A DNA stretch of 64,000 nt from assembly GCA_017514805.1 (NCBI GenBank), contig JAFWIP010000002.1, forward strand, positions 1 through 64,000, given 5' to 3'. Below, one piece after another: positions 28,105 to 34,970 of the stretch. Below the pieces are notes generated by a model. It was not told the DNA's origin. It worked only from the letters and a program-made list of their open reading frames with translations, and ran no database searches. Position numbers and translations under genes: made by a program. Source of the stretch: Candidatus Saccharimonadota bacterium. Lineage in GTDB: Bacteria > Patescibacteriota > Saccharimonadia > Saccharimonadales > Saccharimonadaceae. Position 1 is the stretch's first letter. Every line of letters starts with the position of its first letter.

Positions 28105-28663
28105 ATCTCGCCAATCTCAAATAGTAGAATCGCTCCACATTCCCGAAGCGCCCAGCAATCTCATTGTCGCGCTTCCCCACTATTACAAATCCATTCGCTT
28201 TTAGCCAAAGCTCAAAATCCGCGATGATCTCGCGTCGCATCTTATTATTCTTCACGACACCATTCTTCAGCTGAAACGGTTTTGCTTCGAATTGCGGCTT
28301 CAACATTACAAATAATTCCGTGCCCGCACTTGCGAGCATTTGCTTCGCATAGCCAAGCACCTCGCGCAAACTTATGAAGCTCACGTCTGCTAGAATCAAA
28401 TCCACTGGCTCACCCAAAACAAACTCAAAAATATCTGTCTTCTCATGCAACTCAATCCGCTCATCAAACCTAAGCGGCGCCTTCATCTGGTTTGTCCCCT
28501 TCTCGACCGCAATCACTTTATTTGCGCCACTCTTCAACGCAAACTCCGTAAAACCACCCGTCGACGAACCAATATCTAGGACTACCTTTCCGCGAAAATC
28601 AACACGCAATGCCTTTGCGGCATCCGCAATCTTATATTCCGCCCGTCCAACTACTTCGTTCAT
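28103..28663 (-). CDS. TlyA/FtsJ-like rRNA methyltransferase without S4 domain
   Basis: A 186-residue protein matching the methyltransferase half of TlyA (2'-O-methylation of 16S/23S rRNA). VVLDIGSSTGGFTEFALKSGA is AdoMet motif I. LILADVSFISLREVL, LFVMLKPQFEA and the closing FYYLRL follow family order. The usual N-terminal S4 RNA-binding domain of about 60 residues is missing, and the leaderless start fits a protein that truly begins at MNEVVGRAEYKI. It may need a partner for RNA binding or have another target. It is followed by a lipid kinase gene. Confidence 0.83.
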   Translation of the reverse strand: MNEVVGRAEYKIADAAKALRVDFRGKVVLDIGSSTGGFTEFALKSGANKVIAVEKGTNQMKAPLRFDERIELHEKTDIFEFVLGEPVDLILADVSFISLREVLGYAKQMLASAGTELFVMLKPQFEAKPFQLKNGVVKNNKMRREIIADFELWLKANGFVIVGKRDNEIAGRFGNVERFYYLRLAR

Positions 28664-28669
28664 ATCTAT

Positions 28670-28675
28670 ATTATA
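28670..28675 (-). promoter_or_regulatory. -10 box TATAAT for the TlyA-like gene, leaderless
   Basis: Minus-strand TATAAT ends exactly 6 nt before the ATG at 28663. It lies between the lipid kinase stop codon and this start. Confidence 0.7.
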
Positions 28676-29593
28676 TCAGCGCGAAACAACTAATAGTGGC
28701 TTTCCAACTTTCACGATTTCCACCGTGCGCACACCAGAAATCATCTTGTACTCCCCCTCAGCCTGAATCATCACCTTCGTCGCCTTCGGGAACACGATAC
28801 AATCATAATCGCTCTCCACGCCAGGAATCCGCTTAAATACCGACTTCGTCATCATCGGCACCAACTTACGAAACTTCTTCATCTGACCAGTCATGCTTAA
28901 GAACGCCGCATCCTTCTGGTACCAATCAGACCCCTTCATGATCTTTGCAACCGAACGCCCATTCACTGCCATGTAATCAGAGACTTTCTTACACTCAATA
29001 AATTCCTCTGATGAATCGCCAAGATGAAATGTCTCAGGCAAAAACACACGGCGGCGATTCTTAAACCACCACCCCATCAAAGTAAACAAGCTATAAATTG
29101 TCTTTCGGCCACCCTTACGCAAAGTCTTTCTCGTCTTCGGATTATCGAAAACTGCACACGCCTCCGCAAACATACCCAGCGTAAAGTAGCACATGCCGAA
29201 TCGCCAATGTTTCCCGTTAATCTTACATTCCAAAGGATATACTCGTCTAACATGACCTTTTAAAATATCATCAAGCTTCAAATTGCCAAAGGTCCGCGCA
29301 ACGTCATTGAAGTTGCCATAGCCAATCACGCCAAACTTCACATTCTGCGCCTTCGACAGCATAATACCGTTTATCGCAATATTAGCCGTACCATCACCTC
29401 CGGCCGCAATCACTAGATCGCCCGAACTCAGAATCTTCGCCAAACGCTTTGCATTCTCGTCGACATTCGTTGGCGCCACCTCAAATTTGCCAATCAAAAT
29501 CCCCTTCAATCCGTGCAAACGCTCAATAATATCCTTCTTTACGGACTCGTAGTGCGAACTTCTCGGATTATAGACAATAAACAAACGTTTCAT
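28676..29593 (-). CDS. Diacylglycerol kinase-family lipid kinase
   Basis: A 305-residue soluble or membrane-associated kinase of the DgkB/YegS type. The N-terminal FIVYNPRSSH, the catalytic loop VIAAGGDGTANIAINGI (residues 60-76) and GYGNFNDVARTFG, replacing the usual GTGNDFAR, identify the catalytic domain. A C-terminal beta domain follows. It could phosphorylate diacylglycerol or an undecaprenol-like lipid for recycling. Its start overlaps the previous gene by 4 bp, so it is in operon with the membrane protein upstream. Confidence 0.85.
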   Translation of the reverse strand: MKRLFIVYNPRSSHYESVKKDIIERLHGLKGILIGKFEVAPTNVDENAKRLAKILSSGDLVIAAGGDGTANIAINGIMLSKAQNVKFGVIGYGNFNDVARTFGNLKLDDILKGHVRRVYPLECKINGKHWRFGMCYFTLGMFAEACAVFDNPKTRKTLRKGGRKTIYSLFTLMGWWFKNRRRVFLPETFHLGDSSEEFIECKKVSDYMAVNGRSVAKIMKGSDWYQKDAAFLSMTGQMKKFRKLVPMMTKSVFKRIPGVESDYDCIVFPKATKVMIQAEGEYKMISGVRTVEIVKVGKPLLVVSR

Positions 29594-30312
29594 ATTTTTT
29601 CGGACAATTTATTATTTAACTCTTCTATTTTCGCATAAAAAACTAAAATGTCATCTCTTGACATTCCCAAAATATCATCTAGGTTTATCTCGGCATATTT
29701 TTCCTCAAGCTCTGCGCCGATATTATGCATCTTCCCATAATCCTCTATTAAACCTTCCTTCTTTGCGCCATTATCATGTAACTCATGATAATTCGCCATC
29801 TCGGCCCGATACTCGCTCAATTCTTCTCCAAGAACTTTCAAGTACTCGCTGCTCGAAGCCTTCAATTTCTCGATATTCTCATCCGTTAAATCTAATAGAA
29901 GTTTTACATCTCCCCAAATTGTATCCAATTTTTCAATCTTCGAATATTCCGTCTTTACCGACTCATACGCCTGCGCAATTGCCTCATCTTTTAGTACGTT
30001 CGAAGCCGACAAAGATTCTATATAGTTCCTGCACTTCTCTGTTGCCGCCTCAAATTCGTCAATCTTTTTTTGATCAGCTTCATTAAAATCTAAGCTTTCC
30101 GGTTTATTGTCTAGAAAATCTTCAATTGTACTCCTTGTACCAGCAATCGCCGACACCATATCATGCGCCTCTGCATAGGCAATCCTCTCGCGCGTCAAAG
30201 CTAAAGTTGCAAAAACACCAAGCAGTGCCACCACTCCTACTATTCCAAGAATGAATAATTTTTTATCTCGCGTCATTTCACGACGCACCTTCTGTTCCTT
30301 AGCTCTCCTCAT
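29590..30312 (-). CDS. Hypothetical single-pass protein with coiled coil
   Basis: A 240-residue protein of unknown family. A basic N-terminus (residues 1-17) leads into one membrane helix at about 19-40, with the remainder outside the membrane by the positive-inside rule. Residues 60-240 are almost all helical, rich in Glu, Lys, Leu and Ala, and should form long coiled coils. It lies between the DUF3152 protease and the lipid kinase in one operon, with near-contiguous stops and starts, which suggests a common envelope function. Confidence 0.6.
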   Translation of the reverse strand: MRRAKEQKVRREMTRDKKLFILGIVGVVALLGVFATLALTRERIAYAEAHDMVSAIAGTRSTIEDFLDNKPESLDFNEADQKKIDEFEAATEKCRNYIESLSASNVLKDEAIAQAYESVKTEYSKIEKLDTIWGDVKLLLDLTDENIEKLKASSSEYLKVLGEELSEYRAEMANYHELHDNGAKKEGLIEDYGKMHNIGAELEEKYAEINLDDILGMSRDDILVFYAKIEELNNKLSEKI

Positions 30313-30313
30313 C

Positions 30314-30898
30314 TTATCTCCTTACCCACAACTCGCTTGGAAGCGGCCACGGATTTGGCCTACAGCCTCTCAGACCGGTCGATTGCTGTAGCATTATCGG
30401 ACCAAGACCATTTGGTATTTCACAAACTGGAATATGTGGATGGCCAAGATAATGACCGGTCTCATGATTCACTACCATTCGCCTGTAATCGAGCAGGCTC
30501 ACACCTAAAGCATTATAAGAATCTGATGCATTCATCCAGCGATCATCGTTAATCAAAATCAGCTGCCCAACCTGACAGCTTAATTTGTCCGAACAAATTG
30601 TTGGCGAAGCGTTCTTTACCTCTTCACCGCTCGCCAAAATCACGTGCGCTTGTGCGCCACTCTCAACTTCTACCATTTTTACGCCAGCGCGAATCCACCC
30701 ACGCTCATCGGCATAAATATCCGCAACTATTCGACGGAATTCTTCGATATCACCTTTAACCGTCCCGCGCGTAGTGATATCGTAACTAATTGTATAGTTT
30801 GCATTACTTCTATAATATTCATCCGCAGTTTTTTGAGCCGACAACTGTGCCGACGCCACCTCCCTTGCTATCGCTAGACTAACGATACCATTTAACAT
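30314..30898 (-). CDS. DUF3152-type zinc metalloprotease
   Basis: A 194-residue protein. The zinc site VNHETGHYLGHPHIPC (about residues 140-155) gives HExxH-like HETGH with a third His downstream, and the family tail IMLQQSTGLRGCRPNPWP is very well conserved. DUF3152 proteins are mostly known from Actinobacteria, where they are secreted. The N-terminus has a short hydrophobic patch (NGIVSLAIA) but no complete signal peptide, so it may be exported through the partner upstream or be truncated. The ATG starts 2 bp after the previous stop codon, so translation is coupled. The substrate is unknown; host proteins are a possibility. Confidence 0.82.
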   Translation of the reverse strand: MLNGIVSLAIAREVASAQLSAQKTADEYYRSNANYTISYDITTRGTVKGDIEEFRRIVADIYADERGWIRAGVKMVEVESGAQAHVILASGEEVKNASPTICSDKLSCQVGQLILINDDRWMNASDSYNALGVSLLDYRRMVVNHETGHYLGHPHIPVCEIPNGLGPIMLQQSTGLRGCRPNPWPLPSELWVRR

Positions 30899-30900
30899 TC

Positions 30901-31632
30901 CTATTCTTCATCCTCAATCGCCACCACTGGGCAACTTACCACTCCTGCAAGTGCCTTCTTTTCTTCGTCGGAAGAATCTTTGCAAGGATTCTTCTCATCT
31001 TCGCTATTATAAGCGGCAATCTTCCACTGATTGTCCGATTTGCGCGCATAAGCAAACGCTCGAATTACGCCCGCAGCATTCGTCATCTTTAGGCTTACGA
31101 CTCTGTACATTCCATTCGACTTTGCAAAATTAATTGCTGCGTCTGATGGATCCCAAGAAGTAACGATTCCGTACTTATCATTCAGCAAAGTATGGATTTG
31201 CTGAATGTCCGTACCAGACAAAATCTCGTCTTTACCGAGCGTCGTCAAAGCCTCTTCCTGACTTTCGACATTGAGCGAATTATAAATCTGGCTCAACTTA
31301 TCGTTTGCTCTTTTCTTCTCTTCTTCCTGAACAATTGCGTTCGCATTAAAAGCATTCGCAATAATAACCATCACGATTACCGCGATAAACATGCCGATTG
31401 CAATAATGATTGCGCAAATAGCAGCCCGTTGCCAAATATAATCAACGACTTTACGGCCGCTCACGACACCGTTCGCATTCACAGCATTTACGACATTCAT
31501 CTGGACATCGCCCTTTGTCGTCGTCTGCACGTCAAGCTGATTTGGCGCAGCATTTTCTACTGCAGTGAAAAAATTATTCGGCTGACCGCTAGACATTCCA
31601 TTTCCTTGCGGAAACTGTTCTTGTGGATTCAT
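30901..31632 (-). CDS. Hypothetical single-pass membrane protein, first gene of the protease operon
   Basis: A 243-residue protein. A polar Gln/Asn-rich N-terminus of about 70 residues precedes one strong membrane helix at 72-97. The outside part has a helical region (103-150) and a compact alpha/beta domain with a Cys pair near residues 216 and 233. It has a promoter TATGCTAAAAT and a GAGGAG ribosome site. The family is not recognised. It opens an operon with the DUF3152 protease, the coiled-coil protein and a lipid kinase, so it may anchor or present the protease. Confidence 0.6.
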   Translation of the reverse strand: MNPQEQFPQGNGMSSGQPNNFFTAVENAAPNQLDVQTTTKGDVQMNVVNAVNANGVVSGRKVVDYIWQRAAICAIIIAIGMFIAVIVMVIIANAFNANAIVQEEEKKRANDKLSQIYNSLNVESQEEALTTLGKDEILSGTDIQQIHTLLNDKYGIVTSWDPSDAAINFAKSNGMYRVVSLKMTNAAGVIRAFAYARKSDNQWKIAAYNSEDEKNPCKDSSDEEKKALAGVVSCPVVAIEDEE

Positions 31633-31746
31633 AACTCCTCACCCATACTCCTTATGCTTTAATTTTAGCATAAATCGTCTCGCGAATTCAACTACCGATT
31701 ATCTCGCCGCACGCCTCTCATGTATTGTGAAACTAGTTTCCATTTT

Positions 31747-31796
31747 GGAAATTTGTTTTCTCTATAACGCAATTGCTCTAGAGAAAATATTTTTCC
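31747..31796. repeat. Imperfect inverted repeat, 18 nt arms
   Basis: GGAAATTTGTTTTCTCTA faces TAGAGAAAATATTTTTCC with a 14 nt loop. Outside the arms lie TTTCCATTTTGGAAA and TTTCCATTTTAGAAA, near-identical direct copies. Confidence 0.6.
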
Positions 31797-31856
31797 ATTT
31801 TAGAAATCAATCTCATAATACCCATAACAGCACATATACCGCCAACCTTCATAAAC

Positions 31857-31893
31857 AAAAAGGAAGTCGCGACATGTGCGTGACTTCCTTTTC
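31857..31893 (-). terminator. Terminator of the tRNA-Ser(GGA) transcript
   Basis: AAAGGAAGTC/GACTTCCTTT stem; on the minus strand it is followed by TTGTTT. Confidence 0.7.
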
Positions 31894-31911
31894 GAATAAG
31901 TTCTTCTTAAA

Positions 31912-31939
31912 CAATTTTCTTCTTTCAAGAAGAAAATTG
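31912..31939 (-). other. Perfect hairpin directly downstream of tRNA-Ser
   Basis: An 11 bp stem CAATTTTCTTC/GAAGAAAATTG with a 6 nt loop begins 6 nt after the CCA end. It could guide 3' processing of the tRNA precursor. Confidence 0.5.
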
Positions 31940-31945
31940 AGTACT

Positions 31946-32035
31946 TGGCGGAGAGAACAGGATTCGAACCTGCGAGAGCCTTGCGACCCTACACGCTTTC
32001 CAAGCGTGCTCCTTCAACCACTCGGACACCTCTCC
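31946..32035 (-). tRNA. tRNA-Ser(GGA)
   Basis: A 90 nt type II tRNA with acceptor GGAGAGG, anticodon stem-loop CGCTTGGAAAGCG (anticodon GGA), a long variable arm, a TTCGAATC T loop and encoded CCA end. Confidence 0.96.
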
Positions 32036-32090
32036 AGCTCTCTGTATTTTAACACAACTTTTTACTTTTTCCCAGCCCTATACCACTCTA

Positions 32091-32118
32091 TTGACTATTA
32101 GCTATTTAATAGTATAAT
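32091..32118 (+). promoter_or_regulatory. Sigma-70 type promoter for the 105-residue protein
   Basis: TTGACT, 16 nt spacer, TATAAT. The leader is about 55 nt and ends in AGGAGGGGG before the ATG at 32179. Confidence 0.75.
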
Positions 32119-32178
32119 TATGAATACTTGAATTCATGTGGCACATTATCAAATTTTTCCAATTAGGAGGGGGCGCTT

Positions 32179-32496
32179 ATGGCTATTTTGATTTTTGAAG
32201 TATTGCAGAGAGGCGAAGAACGATTGACGCGCGAAGAGCAAATTCACGTGTTAACAGAAAAACTGGGGGGAATGCCGTTCGACGACGTACAATTCAAAGG
32301 CGGATCCCATTACACTAACCCATTAAACTTAGCAGGCGAGCTTGAAGACGGATCATACTTATTGTTTATCAAAGATACAAAAACCGGTATCGATCCAGAA
32401 GTCTACGAGGCGAGCGCCGAAATTAGAAGATGGCTTCTTGGTCATCGACACGATACAAGTTATGAGGCAATAGAAAAATACAAAGGCAGGCACTAA
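32179..32496 (+). CDS. Hypothetical 105-residue protein
   Basis: The family is not known to me. It is a charged, soluble protein with an N-terminal strand (AILIFEVLQ), a helix rich in Arg/Glu (EERLTREEQIHVLTEKL) and a C-terminal helix carrying RRWLLGHRHDTSYE. There is no Cys, signal peptide or membrane helix. It has its own consensus promoter, an extremely strong ribosome site and its own terminator, so it is an independently and probably highly expressed small protein. Nothing in the surroundings points to its role. Confidence 0.6.
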   Translation: MAILIFEVLQRGEERLTREEQIHVLTEKLGGMPFDDVQFKGGSHYTNPLNLAGELEDGSYLLFIKDTKTGIDPEVYEASAEIRRWLLGHRHDTSYEAIEKYKGRH

Positions 32497-32503
32497 TTGG
32501 CGT

Positions 32504-32536
32504 AGGGCTGGTTTCATTAAAAAACCGGCCCTTTTT
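32504..32536 (+). terminator. Intrinsic terminator
   Basis: AGGGCTGGTTT/AAACCGGCCCT stem (one G-T or mismatch position) followed by TTTTT. Confidence 0.8.
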
Positions 32537-32620
32537 CATGCTTTAGCATTTTCATTTACTATAAAAACAGAGTATAATTATTGTTAATTGCAACATTAAC
32601 TAATTATTTTTTAGGGTAAA

Positions 32621-33697
32621 ATGCCAAATCAAGACAACGATACAATCATCGAGCTAAAAGCCGTCTCGAAACGCTACGGTTTTGGCGATGCTGAGTCTTA
32701 TGCCCTTCGCAACTTTGATCTCACTGTTAAGCGCGGTGAATTCATCATGATCATGGGCCCATCAGGCTGCGGCAAAACGACATTACTAAACATTATCGGT
32801 CTCCTCGACCAAGCCAGTTCTGGTGAATACATTCTCGCTGGCAAGAACGTCGCTCGAGTCTCCTCGCGCAAAAAGGCCCGCTTCCGCGCAAAAGAAATCG
32901 GCTTCATCTTCCAGAATTTCAATCTTGTACCGAATCTCTCAATTATTGAAAACGTTTCCCTTCCGCTTATCTATTCTGGCTACCATAAGACTCGCCGTCT
33001 TCGCATGGCTGACAACATTCTTGAGCACTTCCATCTTCGCGAGCGCGAGTATTACATGCCTTACCAACTTTCCGGCGGCCAACAACAGCGCGTCGCAATT
33101 GCGCGTAGCTTGATCGCAAACCCTAGCATTATTCTTGCCGACGAGCCAACAGGTAACCTCGATAGCCGCAACAGTCATATCATCATGGAAGAACTTCAAG
33201 AGATTCATTCTCTCGGCAACACGATTATCATGGTGACACATAACCCTGCCCTCACTACCTACGCTACCCGCGTAATCAATATGCTCGATGGCGAAATCGA
33301 CACGGATATCAAGACCGTCGACGATTCCGACTTACCTCGTAGCGGCGGCAAAAATGAAAAAGTCTCCGTCAAAGTTCTCCCATCTCGCGATCCTATCCAG
33401 ATGGAAATTCAGTCTGACAGCGATGTCATCGTCACCGGTGAAAATGTCACCACGGCTGAGCCGACCTCAACCGAAGAACCGGAGGAAGAAGCCCCAGCAG
33501 AGCCAGTCGAAGAGCTCCCAGAAACTACCGAAGCCACCGAAGAGCTCACCGAAAAACTCGGCGAGATCCAAGAAGAAGCTAAAAAAGAAGCCGAAGAAAA
33601 ACCAGTCATCAAACGCAAGACGACTAAAAAGACTTCCACAAAGAAGACTACCCGCAAAAAGACCAAAAAATCCACCAAAAAGGAGGGCAAAAAATGA
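32621..33697 (+). CDS. MacB/LolD-type ABC transporter ATP-binding protein with Lys-rich tail
   Basis: A 358-residue protein. Residues 8-235 form the ATPase: Walker [14 protein letters not shown] loop [11 protein letters not shown], signature [14 protein letters not shown], Walker [14 protein letters not shown] and the H loop MVTHN. This is normal for LolD/MacB/FtsE-type exporters. The remaining 120 residues are unusual: an acidic Glu/Pro/Thr-rich linker (about 265-325), then about 28 residues consisting mostly of Lys, Thr, Ser and Arg, like a histone H1 tail. It overlaps the permease gene by 4 bp. A TATAAT about 40 nt upstream serves both genes. Confidence 0.92.
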   Translation: MPNQDNDTIIELKAVSKRYGFGDAESYALRNFDLTVKRGEFIMIMGPSGCGKTTLLNIIGLLDQASSGEYILAGKNVARVSSRKKARFRAKEIGFIFQNFNLVPNLSIIENVSLPLIYSGYHKTRRLRMADNILEHFHLREREYYMPYQLSGGQQQRVAIARSLIANPSIILADEPTGNLDSRNSHIIMEELQEIHSLGNTIIMVTHNPALTTYATRVINMLDGEIDTDIKTVDDSDLPRSGGKNEKVSVKVLPSRDPIQMEIQSDSDVIVTGENVTTAEPTSTEEPEEEAPAEPVEELPETTEATEELTEKLGEIQEEAKKEAEEKPVIKRKTTKKTSTKKTTRKKTKKSTKKEGKK

Positions 33698-34923
33698 GAT
33701 TCCTAGTTAATACCCACTTCCATCTCGCAATTGACAGCCTACGCCAAAACCGTGGCCGCACTTTCTTGTCTGCCCTCGGCATCGCAATCGGCGTCGCTAG
33801 CATCGTCTTGATTCTTTCCCTCACGGGCGGCATCAACCAGCTTATTAGCACAAATAGCAATAAGGACAATGCAAACTTAATTCTCGTTCGTCCATCAAAT
33901 GGCAAAGAGGTCACTGACAGTATTATCGCTGAGCTTACGAATGCTAGCCAATACTCAAAATCCAACCTCACTCTAGAAGATGTCGCAACAATCAAAGAAG
34001 TTGATGGCGTAGAAGCAGTTGCTCCGCTCGCAATCAGCAACTCAACCATCACAATCGCCGACAAGGCCTACCCTTCCACTACTATCGTAGCCACGCAGGA
34101 TGGCCTCAAAGATATTCTTGGCCTCCAACTAAAGAGCGGCCAGTTCCTCGATTATAGCCTCAAAAAGAATGTCGCAGTTCTCGGCTATAACGTCGCAGAA
34201 CAAATCTTTGGCACCACCGAAGCTGCAACCCGCACCTTCAATTACGGCGGCCAACAGTTCATGGTTGTAGGCGTCCTAAACGAGCTCAATGACCCAATTA
34301 ATTTCAATGGTGTTGATTTCGACAACTCTATTCTTATTAATATTGATTTCGCTAGTACATTCGAATCTTCTATCCAGATCCAACAAATCAATATCCGCAC
34401 CAAAACAACCGATGTAGTCAACGATACCATCTCTTCGATCAACGAGAAGTTATCTAAGGCAAAGAAAAGCGACAAAGATTACCAGATCGTTTCTGGCACC
34501 GAGAACCTCCATCCAGCCGGTTCCCTACTATCGATTATTTCTAATATGCTCACCCTCGTTGCTAGCATCTCGCTAGTCGTCGGTGGCGTCGGCATCATGA
34601 ATATCATGCTCGTCTCCGTCTCCGAACGTACTCGCGAAATCGGTATTCGCAAAGCAGTCGGCGCAAGCTCGAGCCATGTGCTTCTCCAATTCCTCTTCGA
34701 ATCAATCATTCTTAGCGTTATTGGCGGTTTGATGGGCTTCATTCTCGGCTACGTCTTCGCCTTCTTGATTTCGCTAATTACGCCATTTGCGCCACATATC
34801 TCATGGCAAATCCTTGGCATTACTGGCGGCGTTAGCCTCATCGTCGGCGTCCTCTTCGGCGTCTATCCAGCCCTAAAAGCTGCCCGCAAAGATCCGATCA
34901 CAAGCCTCAAATTCTACAGATAA
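33694..34923 (+). CDS. MacB/FtsX-type ABC transporter permease
   Basis: A 409-residue permease with the MacB layout: helix 1 at about 20-42 (FLSALGIAIGVASIVLILSL), a large periplasm-side MacB_PCD domain (45-275), then three helices near 285-310, 335-360 and 375-395 in an FtsX domain. SVSERTREIGIRKAVGASS is the conserved coupling segment to the ATPase. These exporters move lipids, peptides or lipoproteins out of the membrane or transmit mechanical force. It is co-transcribed with the ATPase. A strong terminator follows. Confidence 0.93.
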   Translation: MRFLVNTHFHLAIDSLRQNRGRTFLSALGIAIGVASIVLILSLTGGINQLISTNSNKDNANLILVRPSNGKEVTDSIIAELTNASQYSKSNLTLEDVATIKEVDGVEAVAPLAISNSTITIADKAYPSTTIVATQDGLKDILGLQLKSGQFLDYSLKKNVAVLGYNVAEQIFGTTEAATRTFNYGGQQFMVVGVLNELNDPINFNGVDFDNSILINIDFASTFESSIQIQQINIRTKTTDVVNDTISSINEKLSKAKKSDKDYQIVSGTENLHPAGSLLSIISNMLTLVASISLVVGGVGIMNIMLVSVSERTREIGIRKAVGASSSHVLLQFLFESIILSVIGGLMGFILGYVFAFLISLITPFAPHISWQILGITGGVSLIVGVLFGVYPALKAARKDPITSLKFYR

Positions 34924-34935
34924 CCAATAGCGATC

Positions 34936-34967
34936 AAAAAACCTCCGTCATAAGCGGAGGTTTTTTT
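34936..34967. terminator. Bidirectional intrinsic terminator
   Basis: AAAAAACCTCCG/CGGAGGTTTTTT stem between the permease and the converging repeat protein. Confidence 0.85.
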
Positions 34968-34970
34968 AGT

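Larger units (their letters stand above)
31633..31945. other. 313 bp gene-free region with palindromes and terminator
   Basis: It holds the promoter of the protease operon (TAAAAT near 31670), a long imperfect palindrome at 31747-31796, a strong terminator at 31857-31893 and a perfect hairpin at 31912-31939 next to the tRNA. No convincing open reading frame is seen. Confidence 0.6.
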
